This document shows positions 50,505-59,779 of a DNA stretch of 64,000 bases, in pieces. This DNA is from Azoarcus indigens (GTDB taxonomy: Bacteria > Pseudomonadota > Gammaproteobacteria > Burkholderiales > Rhodocyclaceae). The notes beneath the pieces are model-generated. The model ran no database searches and was not told where the DNA came from. It saw nothing but the letters and a program-made list of their open reading frames with translations. Every line of letters starts with the position of its first letter. The stretch's first letter is position 1. The DNA is taken from contig NZ_SNVV01000001.1 of the NCBI RefSeq assembly GCF_004361735.1, positions 551,852-615,851 on the forward strand. Direction: 5' to 3'. Both the position numbers and the translations under genes were made by a program.

Positions 50505-50859
50505 GCGCGCGTACGGTGCACTCCAAATATTCCGGCACAACGCGCAGACATCAACAAGCGCAGCGAATTGCGCCGCATGAACGAATGCCCCGAAGTCAGC
50601 GCATTCAGCGTAGCACCTACGAGCGGCAGCATTCGACGCTTGTCGTGAGGCGGCGGGTTGTCGCGACGCGCCAAACCGACCCTACGAATGTCCGTTCTCG
50701 AGGCGCCTACCTGACCGTCAGCTCCTGGCCGGCCTCTGCCTCTCATGTTTCGTCGTCTCGCTGTCCGCTCCGGCCGAGGAGCCGCCAACCCGATAACAAT
50801 CCAGTTGAACGCTCCCGCAATCATCTGGCGTACAACAGGGCACCACGATGACGCAGGGC
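50505..50859. other. Gene-free stretch after the reverse transcriptase
   Basis: About 355 bp between the RT stop and the RND pseudogene. The composition is intermediate and open frames show no family. I find no terminator or mobile-element ends here. Confidence 0.4.
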
Positions 50860-51640
50860 TCAAGGCCACAAAATCCGGGGTATCAACCTGCCAAGCTTCA
50901 TTCCCGCTGCACTCCCCTCCACCTCTCTACCCGCCCCCCACCCCATCATCCACCCATAAACCACCGGCACCACCAGCAAACTCAGCACCGTCGAAGTAAT
51001 CAACCCGCCTATCACCACAATCGCCATAGGCGCGCGGAAGCTGGGGTCGCCGCCCAGGCCGAGGGCGACCGGCGGCATGCCGCCGCCGATGGCGAGGGTG
51101 GTCATGATGATGGGGCGGGCGCGTTTGCGGCAGGCGTCGAGGATGGCGGTGGTGCGGTCCAGGTGGTGTTCGCGGCGGGCGATGATGACGTAGTCCACCA
51201 GCAGGATGGCGTTCTTGGCGGCGATGCCGAGCAACATGATGAGGCCGGCATGGACAGGGTGGAGCCGGCGAGGAACAGCGCCAGCATGGCGCCGGGCACC
51301 GACAGCACCAGGGCGGTGAGGATGGTGCCGGGCTGCACGAAGTCCTTCAGCAGCAGTACCAGCACCCTGTAGATGCAGAGCACGCCGGTGAGCATGGCCA
51401 TGCCGAAGTCGGTGAGCAGGCTTGCCATTTCCTCGACCTCGCCCAGCGCGCCCTGGGTGATGCCGGGCGGTAGTTGCCGCAGGCTGGGCAGCGCCAGCGC
51501 CGCTTGTTCGACCTCGCCCAAAGGGCGGCCGTTGAGCTGGACTTCGATGGTGATGTTGCGCATGCGGTCCAGCCGGGTGACCTCCCTGGGCCGGGAGCAG
51601 ATCGAGCTTGGCGACCTTCCTCACAACGCTTTCAGTCCAT
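50860..51640 (-). pseudogene. Decayed RND efflux transporter, C-terminal remnant
   Basis: Three frame pieces on the minus strand together read as the last ~250 residues of an RND (AcrB/HAE1) pump. An upstream piece gives VRKVAKLDLLP. The next, after a shift near 51590, gives EVTRLDRMRNITIEVQLNGR and then FGMAMLTGVLCIYRVLVLLL. After another shift near 51250 comes AGLIMLLGIAAKNAILLVDY followed by ARREHHLDRTTAILDACRKR and ARPIIMTTLAIGGG. Two frameshifts and loss of the first ~750 residues make it non-functional. It borders the retron-like island. Confidence 0.85.
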
Positions 51641-51856
51641 TGCGGAACGGCACCGCCTGGAGTGTGGAGCATCCGAGACGCCGCGCCGCCCCCGTCCGGG
51701 CGCTTCTGGCATCCCCCGCAGGTGCGATCTCGGCGCCGGCCTGGGGCTGGCGACCGGCCGGGAGATCGCCCTGGCCCATGGCTGGCGCCCCGGCGCCGAG
51801 CGGGCCGGCGCTGCGTTTTGTCCTGCAGTTGAGCGGCGGCGAAGCAGCCCTGTGAA

Positions 51857-52633
51857 TCAGCCGGCGTGGATGCCGAATCCACTCTCGCCCGGCGCCAATT
51901 CCGGCCGCAGGGTCAGCTCGGGGATGCGGTAGTCGCCGGCGTTCTGCCTGCGGAAAGGAATGGGCGGCGTCGTTGCCAGCGTATCCAGGCGCTTGCCCAG
52001 CGCTTCGCGCACTTCGCCGAAGTTCGCCTCGTTGATCTTGCTGCTGCGGTAGATCACATGCGGCGGCAGCACCTCGAAGCCGGGGTAGAACAGGATGCCG
52101 TGCTGGATGGGGAAGAGCAGATCGTCGATGGGGCCGTTGATGCCGCGTGGCGCGTAGTGGGACGCCCAGCCGCCGGTCGTCACCACCAGCATGGCGCGCT
52201 TGCCGGCCAGCATGCCTTCGCCATAGCGGTCGCCCCAGTGGGTGTCCGAATGCTCGCCGACGCCATAGGCGAAGCCGCAGGCATAGACGCGGTCCACCCA
52301 GCCCTTGAGGATGGCCGGCATGGAGAACCACCACAGCGGAAATTGCAGGATGAGGGCGTCTGCCCAGCGCAGCTTGTCCTGCTCGCCGGCAATGTCGGCG
52401 CGCTGGGTGCCGCCTGCGAAGGCCCGCATGGAGTCCGCCGATGGATCGAAGCGCGCGCCCGGCTGCGGCGCGGTGTTGTCGTCCGCATCCAGCGTGGCTT
52501 TCCAGCGCATGGCGTAGAGGTCGGAGAGCTGCACCGCATGGCCGGCCTGCTCCAGGCGGTTGACGGTGAAATCCCTCAGCGCGCCGTTCAGCGAGCGCGG
52601 CTCCGGGTGGGCATAGACGAGCAGGACGTTCAT
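51857..52633 (-). CDS. NAD(P)H-dependent quinone reductase (flavodoxin fold)
   Basis: A 258-residue enzyme of the NQO1/ModaB-type NAD(P)H dehydrogenase (quinone) family, FAD- or FMN-binding. It shows VLLVYAHPEPRSLNGALRDF (flavin phosphate loop) and LILQFPLWWFSMPAILKGWV followed by DRVYACGFAYG. It detoxifies quinones by two-electron reduction. Start is MNVLLVY, with GGAG about 10 bases upstream. It is divergent from a LysR gene that has a palindrome in the shared promoter region. Confidence 0.92.
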   Translation of the reverse strand: MNVLLVYAHPEPRSLNGALRDFTVNRLEQAGHAVQLSDLYAMRWKATLDADDNTAPQPGARFDPSADSMRAFAGGTQRADIAGEQDKLRWADALILQFPLWWFSMPAILKGWVDRVYACGFAYGVGEHSDTHWGDRYGEGMLAGKRAMLVVTTGGWASHYAPRGINGPIDDLLFPIQHGILFYPGFEVLPPHVIYRSSKINEANFGEVREALGKRLDTLATTPPIPFRRQNAGDYRIPELTLRPELAPGESGFGIHAG

Positions 52634-52701
52634 GGCTGGGTGCTCCATCAATCAGGAAGTGGAAGTGAGTGGCACCACGATAGGGGCGCGCCGGATATAG
52701 T

Positions 52702-52715
52702 GGAAATGAATTTCC
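52702..52715. promoter_or_regulatory. Operator-like palindrome between quinone reductase and lysR
   Basis: GGAAAT-GA-ATTTCC, perfect arms, in the 100-bp space between the divergent starts. It probably binds the LysR protein encoded next to it. Confidence 0.55.
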
Positions 52716-52733
52716 GGAATCCCAGGTATTGCC

Positions 52734-53642
52734 ATGAACAATTCCCTGCCCGCCAGCCTGCGGCAGCTGGACCTGAATCTGCTGGTCACGCTGGATGCCC
52801 TGCTGACCGAGCACAACGTGACCCGCGCGGCCGAGCGCCTGCACCTGGCGCAGCCCACCGTCAGCGTGCAGCTCGCCCGCCTGCGGGAGTTCTTCGGCGA
52901 TCCGCTGCTGCTGCCCGGCCCGCGCGGCATGCGCCCCACCGCGCGGGCGGACGAGCTGCGCGAACCGCTGCGCGAGGCCCTGGCCGCGCTGGCCCAGGCG
53001 GTGGCGCCCTCCAGCGCCTTCGACCCCGCCTTGTCCCGCCACAGCTGGCGGGTGGCAGCTTTCGACTACAGCGAATTCACCGTGCTGCTGCCGGCACTGG
53101 CCGGGCTGCGCGAGGCGGCGCCCTCGGCACGGCTCGCCGTGGTCCAACTCACCCCAGCGCAGGTGGCGAAAAAGGCGGAACAGGGCGACATCGACCTCGC
53201 CTTCCTCATCGAAGCGGAAGCGCCGCCGGACCTGCGCCGCCGCCCGCTGTTCACCGAGCGCTACGTGCTGGCGGGTCGCGCCGGCCATCCGCGCCTCAAG
53301 CGCCGACCCACGCTGGCGCAGTTCTGCCAGCTGGAGCATGTGATCGTGTCGCCGGACGGCGGCGGCTTCACCGGCGCCACCGATGCGGTGCTGGCCGAGC
53401 TGGGCATGGCGCGCCGGGTGGCGCTGTCGGTGCCGCACTTCCTTTTCCTCGGCGCGGTGCTGGCAAGCACCGACCTGGTGGCGATGGTGCCGTCGCGGCT
53501 GGTGCGGGGGAATGCCGCGCTGCAGGTGGTGGAGGCGCCAGTCGAAGTGCCGGGCTTCGAGATGCTGATGCTGTGGCATGAGCGGCTGCATCGCGATCCG
53601 GCGCATCAGTGGCTGCGGGAGCGGGTGGCGGCCTCGGTGTGA
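52734..53642 (+). CDS. LysR-type regulator of the quinone reductase
   Basis: A 302-residue LysR regulator with the winged helix LRQLDLNLLVTLDALLTEHN then VTRAAERLHLAQPTVSVQLA. The effector domain is NodD/NahR-like (LSRHSWRVAAFDYSEFTVLL; ALSVPHFLFLGAVLASTDLV). It is divergent from the quinone reductase by 100 bp with a palindrome between. A quinone or phenolic inducer is plausible. Confidence 0.9.
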   Translation: MNNSLPASLRQLDLNLLVTLDALLTEHNVTRAAERLHLAQPTVSVQLARLREFFGDPLLLPGPRGMRPTARADELREPLREALAALAQAVAPSSAFDPALSRHSWRVAAFDYSEFTVLLPALAGLREAAPSARLAVVQLTPAQVAKKAEQGDIDLAFLIEAEAPPDLRRRPLFTERYVLAGRAGHPRLKRRPTLAQFCQLEHVIVSPDGGGFTGATDAVLAELGMARRVALSVPHFLFLGAVLASTDLVAMVPSRLVRGNAALQVVEAPVEVPGFEMLMLWHERLHRDPAHQWLRERVAASV

Positions 53643-53671
53643 GGGCGAGGCCGCCAGCGCAGCCAGAGACG

Positions 53672-53706
53672 AAAAAAAGGCCTGCGGGCATGGTGCCGGC
53701 AGGCCT
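53672..53706 (-). terminator. Intrinsic terminator of the nitroreductase gene
   Basis: On the minus strand the stem AGGCCTGC/GCAGGCCT, continued by an inner GGCA/TGCC, is followed by a run of seven T. It begins about 50 bp after the nitroreductase stop, a textbook Rho-independent terminator. Confidence 0.88.
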
Positions 53707-53758
53707 GGAGGAAAGGCGGGTGCAGAGGGGTCGAGGAGACCTTACCCGCCGATGCAGT

Positions 53759-54454
53759 TCATTCGACGAAGCGGACGAAGTCCTCCACCGGAGCGCGTTC
53801 GGTGTGCAGGCGGTTGGCCGGCTCGGTTTCGTCCGGGTAGCCCAGCGCCATGCCGCACAGCATGCGTTCGCCGGGCGGGATCTCCAGCACCTCGCAGACG
53901 ATGCGGTGGTAGCGCACGAAGGCCTGTTGCGGGCAGGTTTCCAGGCCGTGGGCGCGGGCGGCCAGCATCACGTTCTGCATGAACATGCCCATGTCCAGCC
54001 AGCTGCCCTGCTCCATGTCCCTGTCCATGGTGAAGAACAGCGCCACCGGCGCGCCGAAGAAGCGGTAGTTGCGGGCGAAGTGGGCGTGGCGGGCGGCCTT
54101 GTCGTCGCGGCCTATGCCGAGCAGGGAATACAGGCCGAGGCCGAGCGCGCGGCGGCGGGAGAGGTAGGGCTCGCGCCACTCGGCCGGGTAGATGGGGTAT
54201 TCCTCTTCGTGGCCTTCGCCACCGGCGTCGTGGGCGGCGACCAGGCGTTCGCTCAGCGCGTCCTTGCGCGCGCCGGTGCACACATGCACCTTCCACGGCT
54301 GCAGGTTGGTGCCGCTGGGCGAGCGCGAAGCCACCCGCAGGATGTCCAGCAGCAGTTCGCGCGCCACCGGCTCGGGGCGGAAGCCGCGCACCGAGCGGCG
54401 GCCGAGGATGGCGTCGCGTACCGTCATGCCGCTGGCCTTGGGGTCGGCAGTCAT
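53759..54454 (-). CDS. Nitroreductase family protein
   Basis: A 231-residue FMN-dependent nitroreductase. The N-terminal ILGRRSVRGFRPEPVARELL and ASRSPSGTNLQPWKVHVCTG are the FMN-phosphate motifs. Further on, WLDMGMFMQNVMLAARAHGL and the C-terminal MALGYPDETEPANRLHTERA are typical. It reduces nitroaromatics or quinones with NAD(P)H. It stands alone, with its own terminator. Confidence 0.92.
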   Translation of the reverse strand: MTADPKASGMTVRDAILGRRSVRGFRPEPVARELLLDILRVASRSPSGTNLQPWKVHVCTGARKDALSERLVAAHDAGGEGHEEEYPIYPAEWREPYLSRRRALGLGLYSLLGIGRDDKAARHAHFARNYRFFGAPVALFFTMDRDMEQGSWLDMGMFMQNVMLAARAHGLETCPQQAFVRYHRIVCEVLEIPPGERMLCGMALGYPDETEPANRLHTERAPVEDFVRFVE

Positions 54455-54804
54455 TCACTCGTCTCCTTGCTGTTCGTTCGAGCCTGCATTGTGCGGGGAT
54501 GGGGCGATCCGGGCATGCGCCTGGTGTGAGCCGCCATCAGCGCGGGCCAGCGGGCGGATCGCGACCGGCCTGCATGCTCGCCGATCCCCGTTGCATGCCC
54601 TGCAGGCGGCCATCTGGTGCTCGCCGCTGCCCTCGCCTCTGCGCGCGGCGATGACTTTCGACTGGCCTGTCCTGAGTGGAGTCACCGGGCTGGGAGCGGA
54701 CGGCGGCGGCGACCCGACGCTACGGCATATTCCCCGCGCCAGCCTCACCGCTCACCGGGCCGCCCCGCGGCGCCCTCTCCGCAGCACTTCCCCCACCGCC
54801 CCGC
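54455..54804. other. Gene-free stretch before the acyl-CoA dehydrogenase gene end
   Basis: 350 bp upstream of the nitroreductase and downstream of the acyl-CoA dehydrogenase. Nothing recognisable apart from ordinary GC-rich sequence. Confidence 0.4.
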
Positions 54805-56595
54805 TCAGAACGCGCTTTCCGCGAAGCGCGTCAGCGCCCCGCCCGCTTCCCGCACCACCGCGGCATTGGCGGCCGCCTGCGGGCCTATGGTGGCGATGTA
54901 GAAGCGCGCCAGTTCGACCAGGCTGGCGAGGTATTCGGCATCGCCCTCGCCCGCCACCAGCCGGCGGCGTGCGGCCTGGGCGGCGCGGGCGAGCTGCCAG
55001 CCGCCGCACACGGTGCCCAGCAGGTGCAGGAAGGGCACCGCGCCGGCGAGCACGTCGGCCAGTTGGTCCTTGCCGTTGGCCAGCATCCAGTCGGTGGCTT
55101 CCTCCAGCGCATCCACGCCTTCGGCGAAGCCATCGGCGATCTCACCCAGCTGTTCGTCCTCCTTCAGCTGCAGCACGCTGGCGCCGAGGTCGGCGATCAG
55201 CTCGCGCAGGGTGGCGCCGCCTTCGCGCAGGATCTTGCGGCCGACCAGGTCGTTGCCCTGGATGCCGGTGGTGCCTTCGTAGATGGTGATGATGCGGGCA
55301 TCGCGGAAGAACTGGGCGATGCCGGTTTCCTCGACGAAGCCCATGCCGCCGAAGACCTGGATGGCATCGTCGCAGACCTCGTTGCCGACCTCGGTGCACC
55401 AGCCCTTGGCCACCGGCATCAGCAGGTCCACATAGCGGCGGTGCTTGGCCGCGACCTCGGCATCCGGGTGATGGTGGGCGATGTCGAACCAGCTGGCGGC
55501 GGTGTAGAGCAGCGCCCGCATCGCCATCACCCGGGCGCGCATGGAGAGCAGCATGCGCTTCACATCCGGGTGGTGGAGGATGGGCTTGCCGGCTTCGCCG
55601 CTGACGGCATCGCGGCCCTGCACCCGCTCGCGGGCGTAGTCCAGCGCGAACTGGTAGGCGCGCTCGGCCAGGCCGGCGCCCTGCACGCCGACGCCGAAGC
55701 GGGCCTCGTTCATCATGATGAACATGGTCTCCAGCCCGCGGTTGGGCTGGCCGATGAGGTAGCCGACCGCGCCGCCCTTGTCGCCGTAGCTCATGGTGCA
55801 GGTGGGGCTGCCGTGTATGCCCATCTTGTGTTCGATGGAGATGCAGCGCACGTCGTTGTGTTCGCCCAGGCTGCCGTCGGCATTCACCAGGTACTTGGGC
55901 ACGATGAACAGCGACAGGCCCTTCACCCCGGCCGGCGCGTCCGGCAGGCGGGCGAGCACCAGGTGGACGATGTTGGGCGTGAGCTCATGCTCGCCGTAGG
56001 AGATGAAGATCTTCTGGCCGAACAGGCGGTAGCTGCCGTCCGCCGCCGGCTCGGCGCGGGCGCGGGTGGCGGCGAGGTCGGAGCCGGCCTGCGGCTCGGT
56101 GAGGTTCATGGTGCTGGCCCATTCGCCGCTCACCACCTTGTGCAGCCAGGTTTCCTTCTGCTCGTCGCTGGCGGCGATATGCAGCGCCTCCGCCTGGCTC
56201 ACGTTAAGCTGCGGCAGCATGGTGAAGGCCATGTTGGTGGAGAACCACATCTCCCACACCGGGGTGGAGACGAGCTTGGGCAGGCCCTGGCCGCCGTATT
56301 CCTGCGGCAGCGACAGGCCGATCCAGCCGGCATCGCGGAACTGGTTGTAGGCGGCCTGCCAGCCCTCCGGCGTGCGCACGCGGCCGTCCGCCTCCAGGCG
56401 GCAGCCCTGCTCGTCGCCCTGGCGGTTGATCGGCCCCAGCACGCCGGCGGCGAACTTGCCCGCCTCTTCCAGGATGGCGCCGACCAGGTCGGGCGTGGCC
56501 TCCTCGCAGCCGGGCAGGCGCGACACCGCCTCCAGCCCGGCCAGCTCCGTCAGGATGAACTGCATGTCGCGCAGCGGCGCGCGGTAGTCCGGCAT
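54805..56595 (-). CDS. Acyl-CoA dehydrogenase, long form
   Basis: A 596-residue FAD acyl-CoA dehydrogenase, about 200 residues longer than short-chain types because of the extra C-terminal domain seen in DmdC/FadE-like enzymes. Marks: QEYGGQGLPKLVSTPVWEMW; MNLTEPQAGSDLAATRARAE; LFGQKIFISYGEHELTPNIV; and IQVFGGMGFVEETGIAQFFR then ARIITIYEGTTGIQGNDLVG. It introduces the alpha-beta double bond in an acyl-CoA. Last in a minus-strand beta-oxidation cluster, 135 bp after the thioesterase gene. The actual substrate may be an aryl-propionyl-CoA. Confidence 0.93.
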   Translation of the reverse strand: MPDYRAPLRDMQFILTELAGLEAVSRLPGCEEATPDLVGAILEEAGKFAAGVLGPINRQGDEQGCRLEADGRVRTPEGWQAAYNQFRDAGWIGLSLPQEYGGQGLPKLVSTPVWEMWFSTNMAFTMLPQLNVSQAEALHIAASDEQKETWLHKVVSGEWASTMNLTEPQAGSDLAATRARAEPAADGSYRLFGQKIFISYGEHELTPNIVHLVLARLPDAPAGVKGLSLFIVPKYLVNADGSLGEHNDVRCISIEHKMGIHGSPTCTMSYGDKGGAVGYLIGQPNRGLETMFIMMNEARFGVGVQGAGLAERAYQFALDYARERVQGRDAVSGEAGKPILHHPDVKRMLLSMRARVMAMRALLYTAASWFDIAHHHPDAEVAAKHRRYVDLLMPVAKGWCTEVGNEVCDDAIQVFGGMGFVEETGIAQFFRDARIITIYEGTTGIQGNDLVGRKILREGGATLRELIADLGASVLQLKEDEQLGEIADGFAEGVDALEEATDWMLANGKDQLADVLAGAVPFLHLLGTVCGGWQLARAAQAARRRLVAGEGDAEYLASLVELARFYIATIGPQAAANAAVVREAGGALTRFAESAF

Positions 56596-56730
56596 CTCTT
56601 TCTCCCCCTCTTCTCTGGCGCATTTCCCGGCGGTGGCTGTTGTGTGCCGCGTTCTCTGCGCGGCGCCCGTTGTGGCCGGGAAATGCGTATGACGTAACTG
56701 CGGTTTCCTGCCGCCTTGTTTCCTGCCGCC

Positions 56731-57150
56731 TTATTCGCAGGCGGCGCGGATGTCTTCCGGAATCGGCACCGCCTTGATGCGCAGCGGGTTCTCCGGGTCC
56801 TGGATGGCGAATACCCGCACCTCGCGGCCTTCGCACAGCACGGTGTCGCCGCGGCGGGCAACGTGGCGCATGACGAAGCTCTTGCCGCGCCACTCTTCCA
56901 CCGCGCTTTCGATCTCGATGTCTTCGCCATAGGTGGCGGAGTTCATGAACTTGCCCTGCACGTCCACCAGCGGCGTGCCGATGATGCCGCGCTGGGCCTT
57001 GGTCTCGCGCCAGCTGGGTACGCCGCAGGCGGTGAAGAACTCGCGGCTGGCGGTGTCGAACCACTTGAAGTAGTTGGCGAAGAACACGATCTCCGCCGGG
57101 TCGCAATCGCTGAAGGCGATGCGCATGCGATAGATGTTGCTGCGGGCCAT
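56731..57150 (-). CDS. Acyl-CoA thioesterase (4-hydroxybenzoyl-CoA thioesterase type)
   Basis: A 139-residue hot-dog thioesterase with the catalytic motif SDCDPAEIVFFANYFKW. The usual GIVY of the family reads EIVF. Paralogous to 24918-25340 (both have RETKAQRGIIGTPLVDVQ-like and KSFVMRH segments). In a beta-oxidation cluster it could release the aryl acid or rescue CoA. Confidence 0.9.
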   Translation of the reverse strand: MARSNIYRMRIAFSDCDPAEIVFFANYFKWFDTASREFFTACGVPSWRETKAQRGIIGTPLVDVQGKFMNSATYGEDIEIESAVEEWRGKSFVMRHVARRGDTVLCEGREVRVFAIQDPENPLRIKAVPIPEDIRAACE

Positions 57151-57235
57151 GGGGGGTGGTTCCGTTTGGGTTGTTGGGTTACTCGGTTGCTGGGCTATTC
57201 GGTTGTCGGGTCCTGCGGTTCAGCGCCGGTTTGCT

Positions 57236-57450
57236 CCCCTCTCCCCTCGCGGAGCGTAGGGGGAAAAAGCGAAGCACTGCTTCGCTCCCTGAAGCGCCCA
57301 GCGGCCCGCAAGCCACTGGGCCGGGGCGCGGAGCGAGGGCCGGGGAGAGGGGGCGGGCGCGAGACCAACGCTTGTCCAAGCTCGCAGGCTCTGCGCCCCT
57401 TCGGGGCGTCTCCCTCTCCCCGGCCCTCCCCCGCCAGGGGGGAGGGGGAA
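57236..57450. repeat. GC-rich inverted intergenic repeat
   Basis: Arms 57336-57351 and 57412-57427 are perfect 16-bp inverted copies built on GGGCCGGGGAGAGG, with a further short hairpin (CCCTCCCCC/GGGGGGAGGG) beside the second arm. The same 14-mer occurs at 14684-14697. It looks like a dispersed REP/BIME-type element; it fills the 443-bp gap 57151-57593, where I find no gene. Confidence 0.65.
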
Positions 57451-57593
57451 CACCGGGGCCAGCTGGGACTGTCTGCCTGATCCAAGTCATCTGCCCTGTC
57501 CACGTAGCCCCGATGCAGCTCGGCTAGCGTGGTCCAGTTCATCTGCGTGGTCTGACCTATGCGCGCCCAACCTCACCGCGGCGCAGCCAAGCC

Positions 57594-58361
57594 TCAGCGC
57601 GCCGCCAGGCGCACTGCGCCGTCCAGGCGGATCGTCTCGCCGTTCAGCATCACGTTATCCACGATGCTGATCGCCAGCTTGGCGAACTCCTCCGGCTCGC
57701 CCAGGCGCTGCGGGAAGGGCGTGCCTTCGCCCAGCGATTTCTGCACTTCCAGCGGCAGGCCGCGCATCATCGGGGTGATGAACAGGCCGGGGGCGATGGT
57801 CACCACGCGGATGCCGAAGCGCGCCAGTTCGCGGGCGATGGGCAGCGTCATCGACACGATGCCGCCCTTGGAGGCGGAGTACGCGGCCTGGCCGATCTGG
57901 CCCTCGTAGGCGGCGACCGAGGCGGTGTTGATGATCACGCCGCGCTCGTTGTCGGCCTGCGGCTCGCCCTTGCTCATGGCCTCGGCGGCCAGGCGGATCA
58001 TGTTGAAGGTGCCGACCAGGTTGATCTGGATGCAGCGGGCGAAGTCGCCCAGCGGCATCACGCCCTCCTTGCCCAGCACCTTGCCGGCGGTGCCGACGCC
58101 GGCGCAGTTCACCAAGCCCTGCAGGCCGCCGAAGCGGCTCAGCGCGAGATCTACCGCCGCCTTGGCGTCCGCCTCGTCGGCGACGTTGGTGCGCTGGAAG
58201 GCGGTGCGCGCGCCCAGCTCGTCGGCCAGCTTCTCGCCCTGCTCGGCGTTGAGATCGGCGATCACCACCTTGGCGCCGGCCGCGTGCAGCGCGCGCACGG
58301 TGGCCTCGCCCAGGCCGGAGGCGCCGCCGGTGACGATGAAGGTGTTGTTGTCGAATTTCAT
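57594..58361 (-). CDS. SDR 3-hydroxyacyl-CoA dehydrogenase (HSD17B10-like)
   Basis: A 255-residue short-chain dehydrogenase. [20 protein letters not shown] is the NAD loop, with Asp in [11 protein letters not shown] pointing to NAD rather than [17 protein letters not shown] replaces the NNAG core, and Ser in [12 protein letters not shown] with YSASKGG gives the catalytic Ser-Tyr-Lys. It ends [15 protein letters not shown]. The sequence resembles type-II 3-hydroxyacyl-CoA dehydrogenases. In the cluster it would oxidise the 3-hydroxyacyl-CoA made by the hydratase. Confidence 0.9.
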   Translation of the reverse strand: MKFDNNTFIVTGGASGLGEATVRALHAAGAKVVIADLNAEQGEKLADELGARTAFQRTNVADEADAKAAVDLALSRFGGLQGLVNCAGVGTAGKVLGKEGVMPLGDFARCIQINLVGTFNMIRLAAEAMSKGEPQADNERGVIINTASVAAYEGQIGQAAYSASKGGIVSMTLPIARELARFGIRVVTIAPGLFITPMMRGLPLEVQKSLGEGTPFPQRLGEPEEFAKLAISIVDNVMLNGETIRLDGAVRLAAR

Positions 58362-58519
58362 GTGCTTGTCCTGTTCATTTCGCCTGTTGCTTCACCGCCG
58401 GGCGGCGCCCCATCCCCGTCCGGGCCGGGCCTGTCGAAGCCGGCTGGCGCGTGCCAGCGTCTTCCGGCAGGCGGGTGGCGAACGGTGGGGATGGCCCGAT
58501 CGCCCGGAGGCCGATCACC

Positions 58520-59779
58520 TCAAGCCGCGTTCTCGACCACGATGGCCACGCCCTGGCCGCCGCCGGCGCAAGCGGAGGACACGCCGAACTGCAGCCCGGC
58601 CTCCTGCAGCTCGCGCGCCACGGTGGTGGTCAGGCGCACGCCGGAGGCGCCCAGCGGATGGCCGATGGCGATGGCGCCGCCATGCACGTTGGACTTGTCG
58701 CGGTCCAGCCCCAGCTCCTGCTCGCAGGCGAGGTACTGGGCGCCGAAGGCTTCGTTGATCTCGACGCGGCCGAGGTCGCCGACGGTGAGGCCGGCCTTCT
58801 TCGCCGCCGCGCGGATGGCCGGCGCCGGGCCGATGCCCATGATCTCCGGCGGCACCGCCACCGCCGCGCCGGCGACGATGCGGGCCAACGGCTTCAGACC
58901 GTGGGCGCGCACCCAATCGCCGTGGGCGACGATGACCGCCGCCGCGCCGTCGACGATGGCGGAGCTGTTGCCGCCGGTCTGCACGCCGCCGAAGGCGGGC
59001 TTCAGCTTCTGCAGCGTCTCGAAGCTGGTGGCGCGCACATGGCCGTCGCGCTCGCAGCGCTCGGCGCGGTCGGCCAGCTTGAGGCCGCGCGGCTTGTAGC
59101 CGGCCAGCTCCCAGTGGCTGTTCACCACCGCCGCCACCTCGCCGTCGAAGTAGCCGGCTTCCCAGGCCGCGACGGCGCGGGCGAAGCTCTGTTCGGCGAA
59201 ACGGTCCACCGCCTCGCGGGAAATGTTGTAGCGCTTGGCCAGGTTCTCGGCGGTGTCGCCCATTGAGCCGCCGAACACCGTGTCCTTGGTCGCTTCCCAC
59301 AGGAAGTCGCGGAAATCCACCTGGCCCATGCGGAAGCCGGCGCGGTGGGTGTAGGAGGCCACCGGGTTGCGCGACATGGATTCGGTGCCCACCGCCAGCG
59401 CCACCTTGGTCTTGCCCAGGGTGATCTGGTCGGCGGCGGTGAGGATGGCCTCGAAGCCGGTGCCGCACAGGCGCTGCACCAGCACCGCCGGCACCTCCGC
59501 CCGCACCCCGGAATAGAGGCCGATGTGGCGCGGCATGAAGTAGGCGTCGAAGCTGGCCTGCGCCATGTTGCCGGCGACGATGGCGCCGATCTCGCTGGCG
59601 GCGATGCCGCTGCGCTCGAACAGCGCGCGGGCGGCGTAGATGCCGAGGTCGGTGGGAGAAACGTCGCGCAGCACGCCGTTGTAGTCGGCGAAGGGGGTGC
59701 GGCAGCCGGCCACCAGCCAGATGTCGTCGTAGGCGGTCGCCAGCGCGGCGGCTTCGGAGGATTGGAAGGCGTTGCTCAT
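58520..59779 (-). CDS. Thiolase family protein (acetyl-CoA acyltransferase)
   Basis: A 419-residue degradative-type thiolase. The nucleophile is in VQRLCGTGFEAI, the catalytic His in AIGHPLGASG and the second Cys in SSACAGGGQG. The N-terminal VAGCRTPFADYNGVLRD is standard. Its ATG overlaps the stop of the enoyl-CoA hydratase gene by 4 bases (ATGA). The final thiolytic step of the encoded side-chain oxidation is the expected role. It has little similarity beyond motifs to the thiolase at 11566. Confidence 0.94.
   Translation of the reverse strand: MSNAFQSSEAAALATAYDDIWLVAGCRTPFADYNGVLRDVSPTDLGIYAARALFERSGIAASEIGAIVAGNMAQASFDAYFMPRHIGLYSGVRAEVPAVLVQRLCGTGFEAILTAADQITLGKTKVALAVGTESMSRNPVASYTHRAGFRMGQVDFRDFLWEATKDTVFGGSMGDTAENLAKRYNISREAVDRFAEQSFARAVAAWEAGYFDGEVAAVVNSHWELAGYKPRGLKLADRAERCERDGHVRATSFETLQKLKPAFGGVQTGGNSSAIVDGAAAVIVAHGDWVRAHGLKPLARIVAGAAVAVPPEIMGIGPAPAIRAAAKKAGLTVGDLGRVEINEAFGAQYLACEQELGLDRDKSNVHGGAIAIGHPLGASGVRLTTTVARELQEAGLQFGVSSACAGGGQGVAIVVENAA

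Noticed and set aside
50505..50859. Possible insertion-sequence remnant after the reverse transcriptase
   Set aside because: No terminal inverted repeats, target duplication or transposase similarity could be seen.
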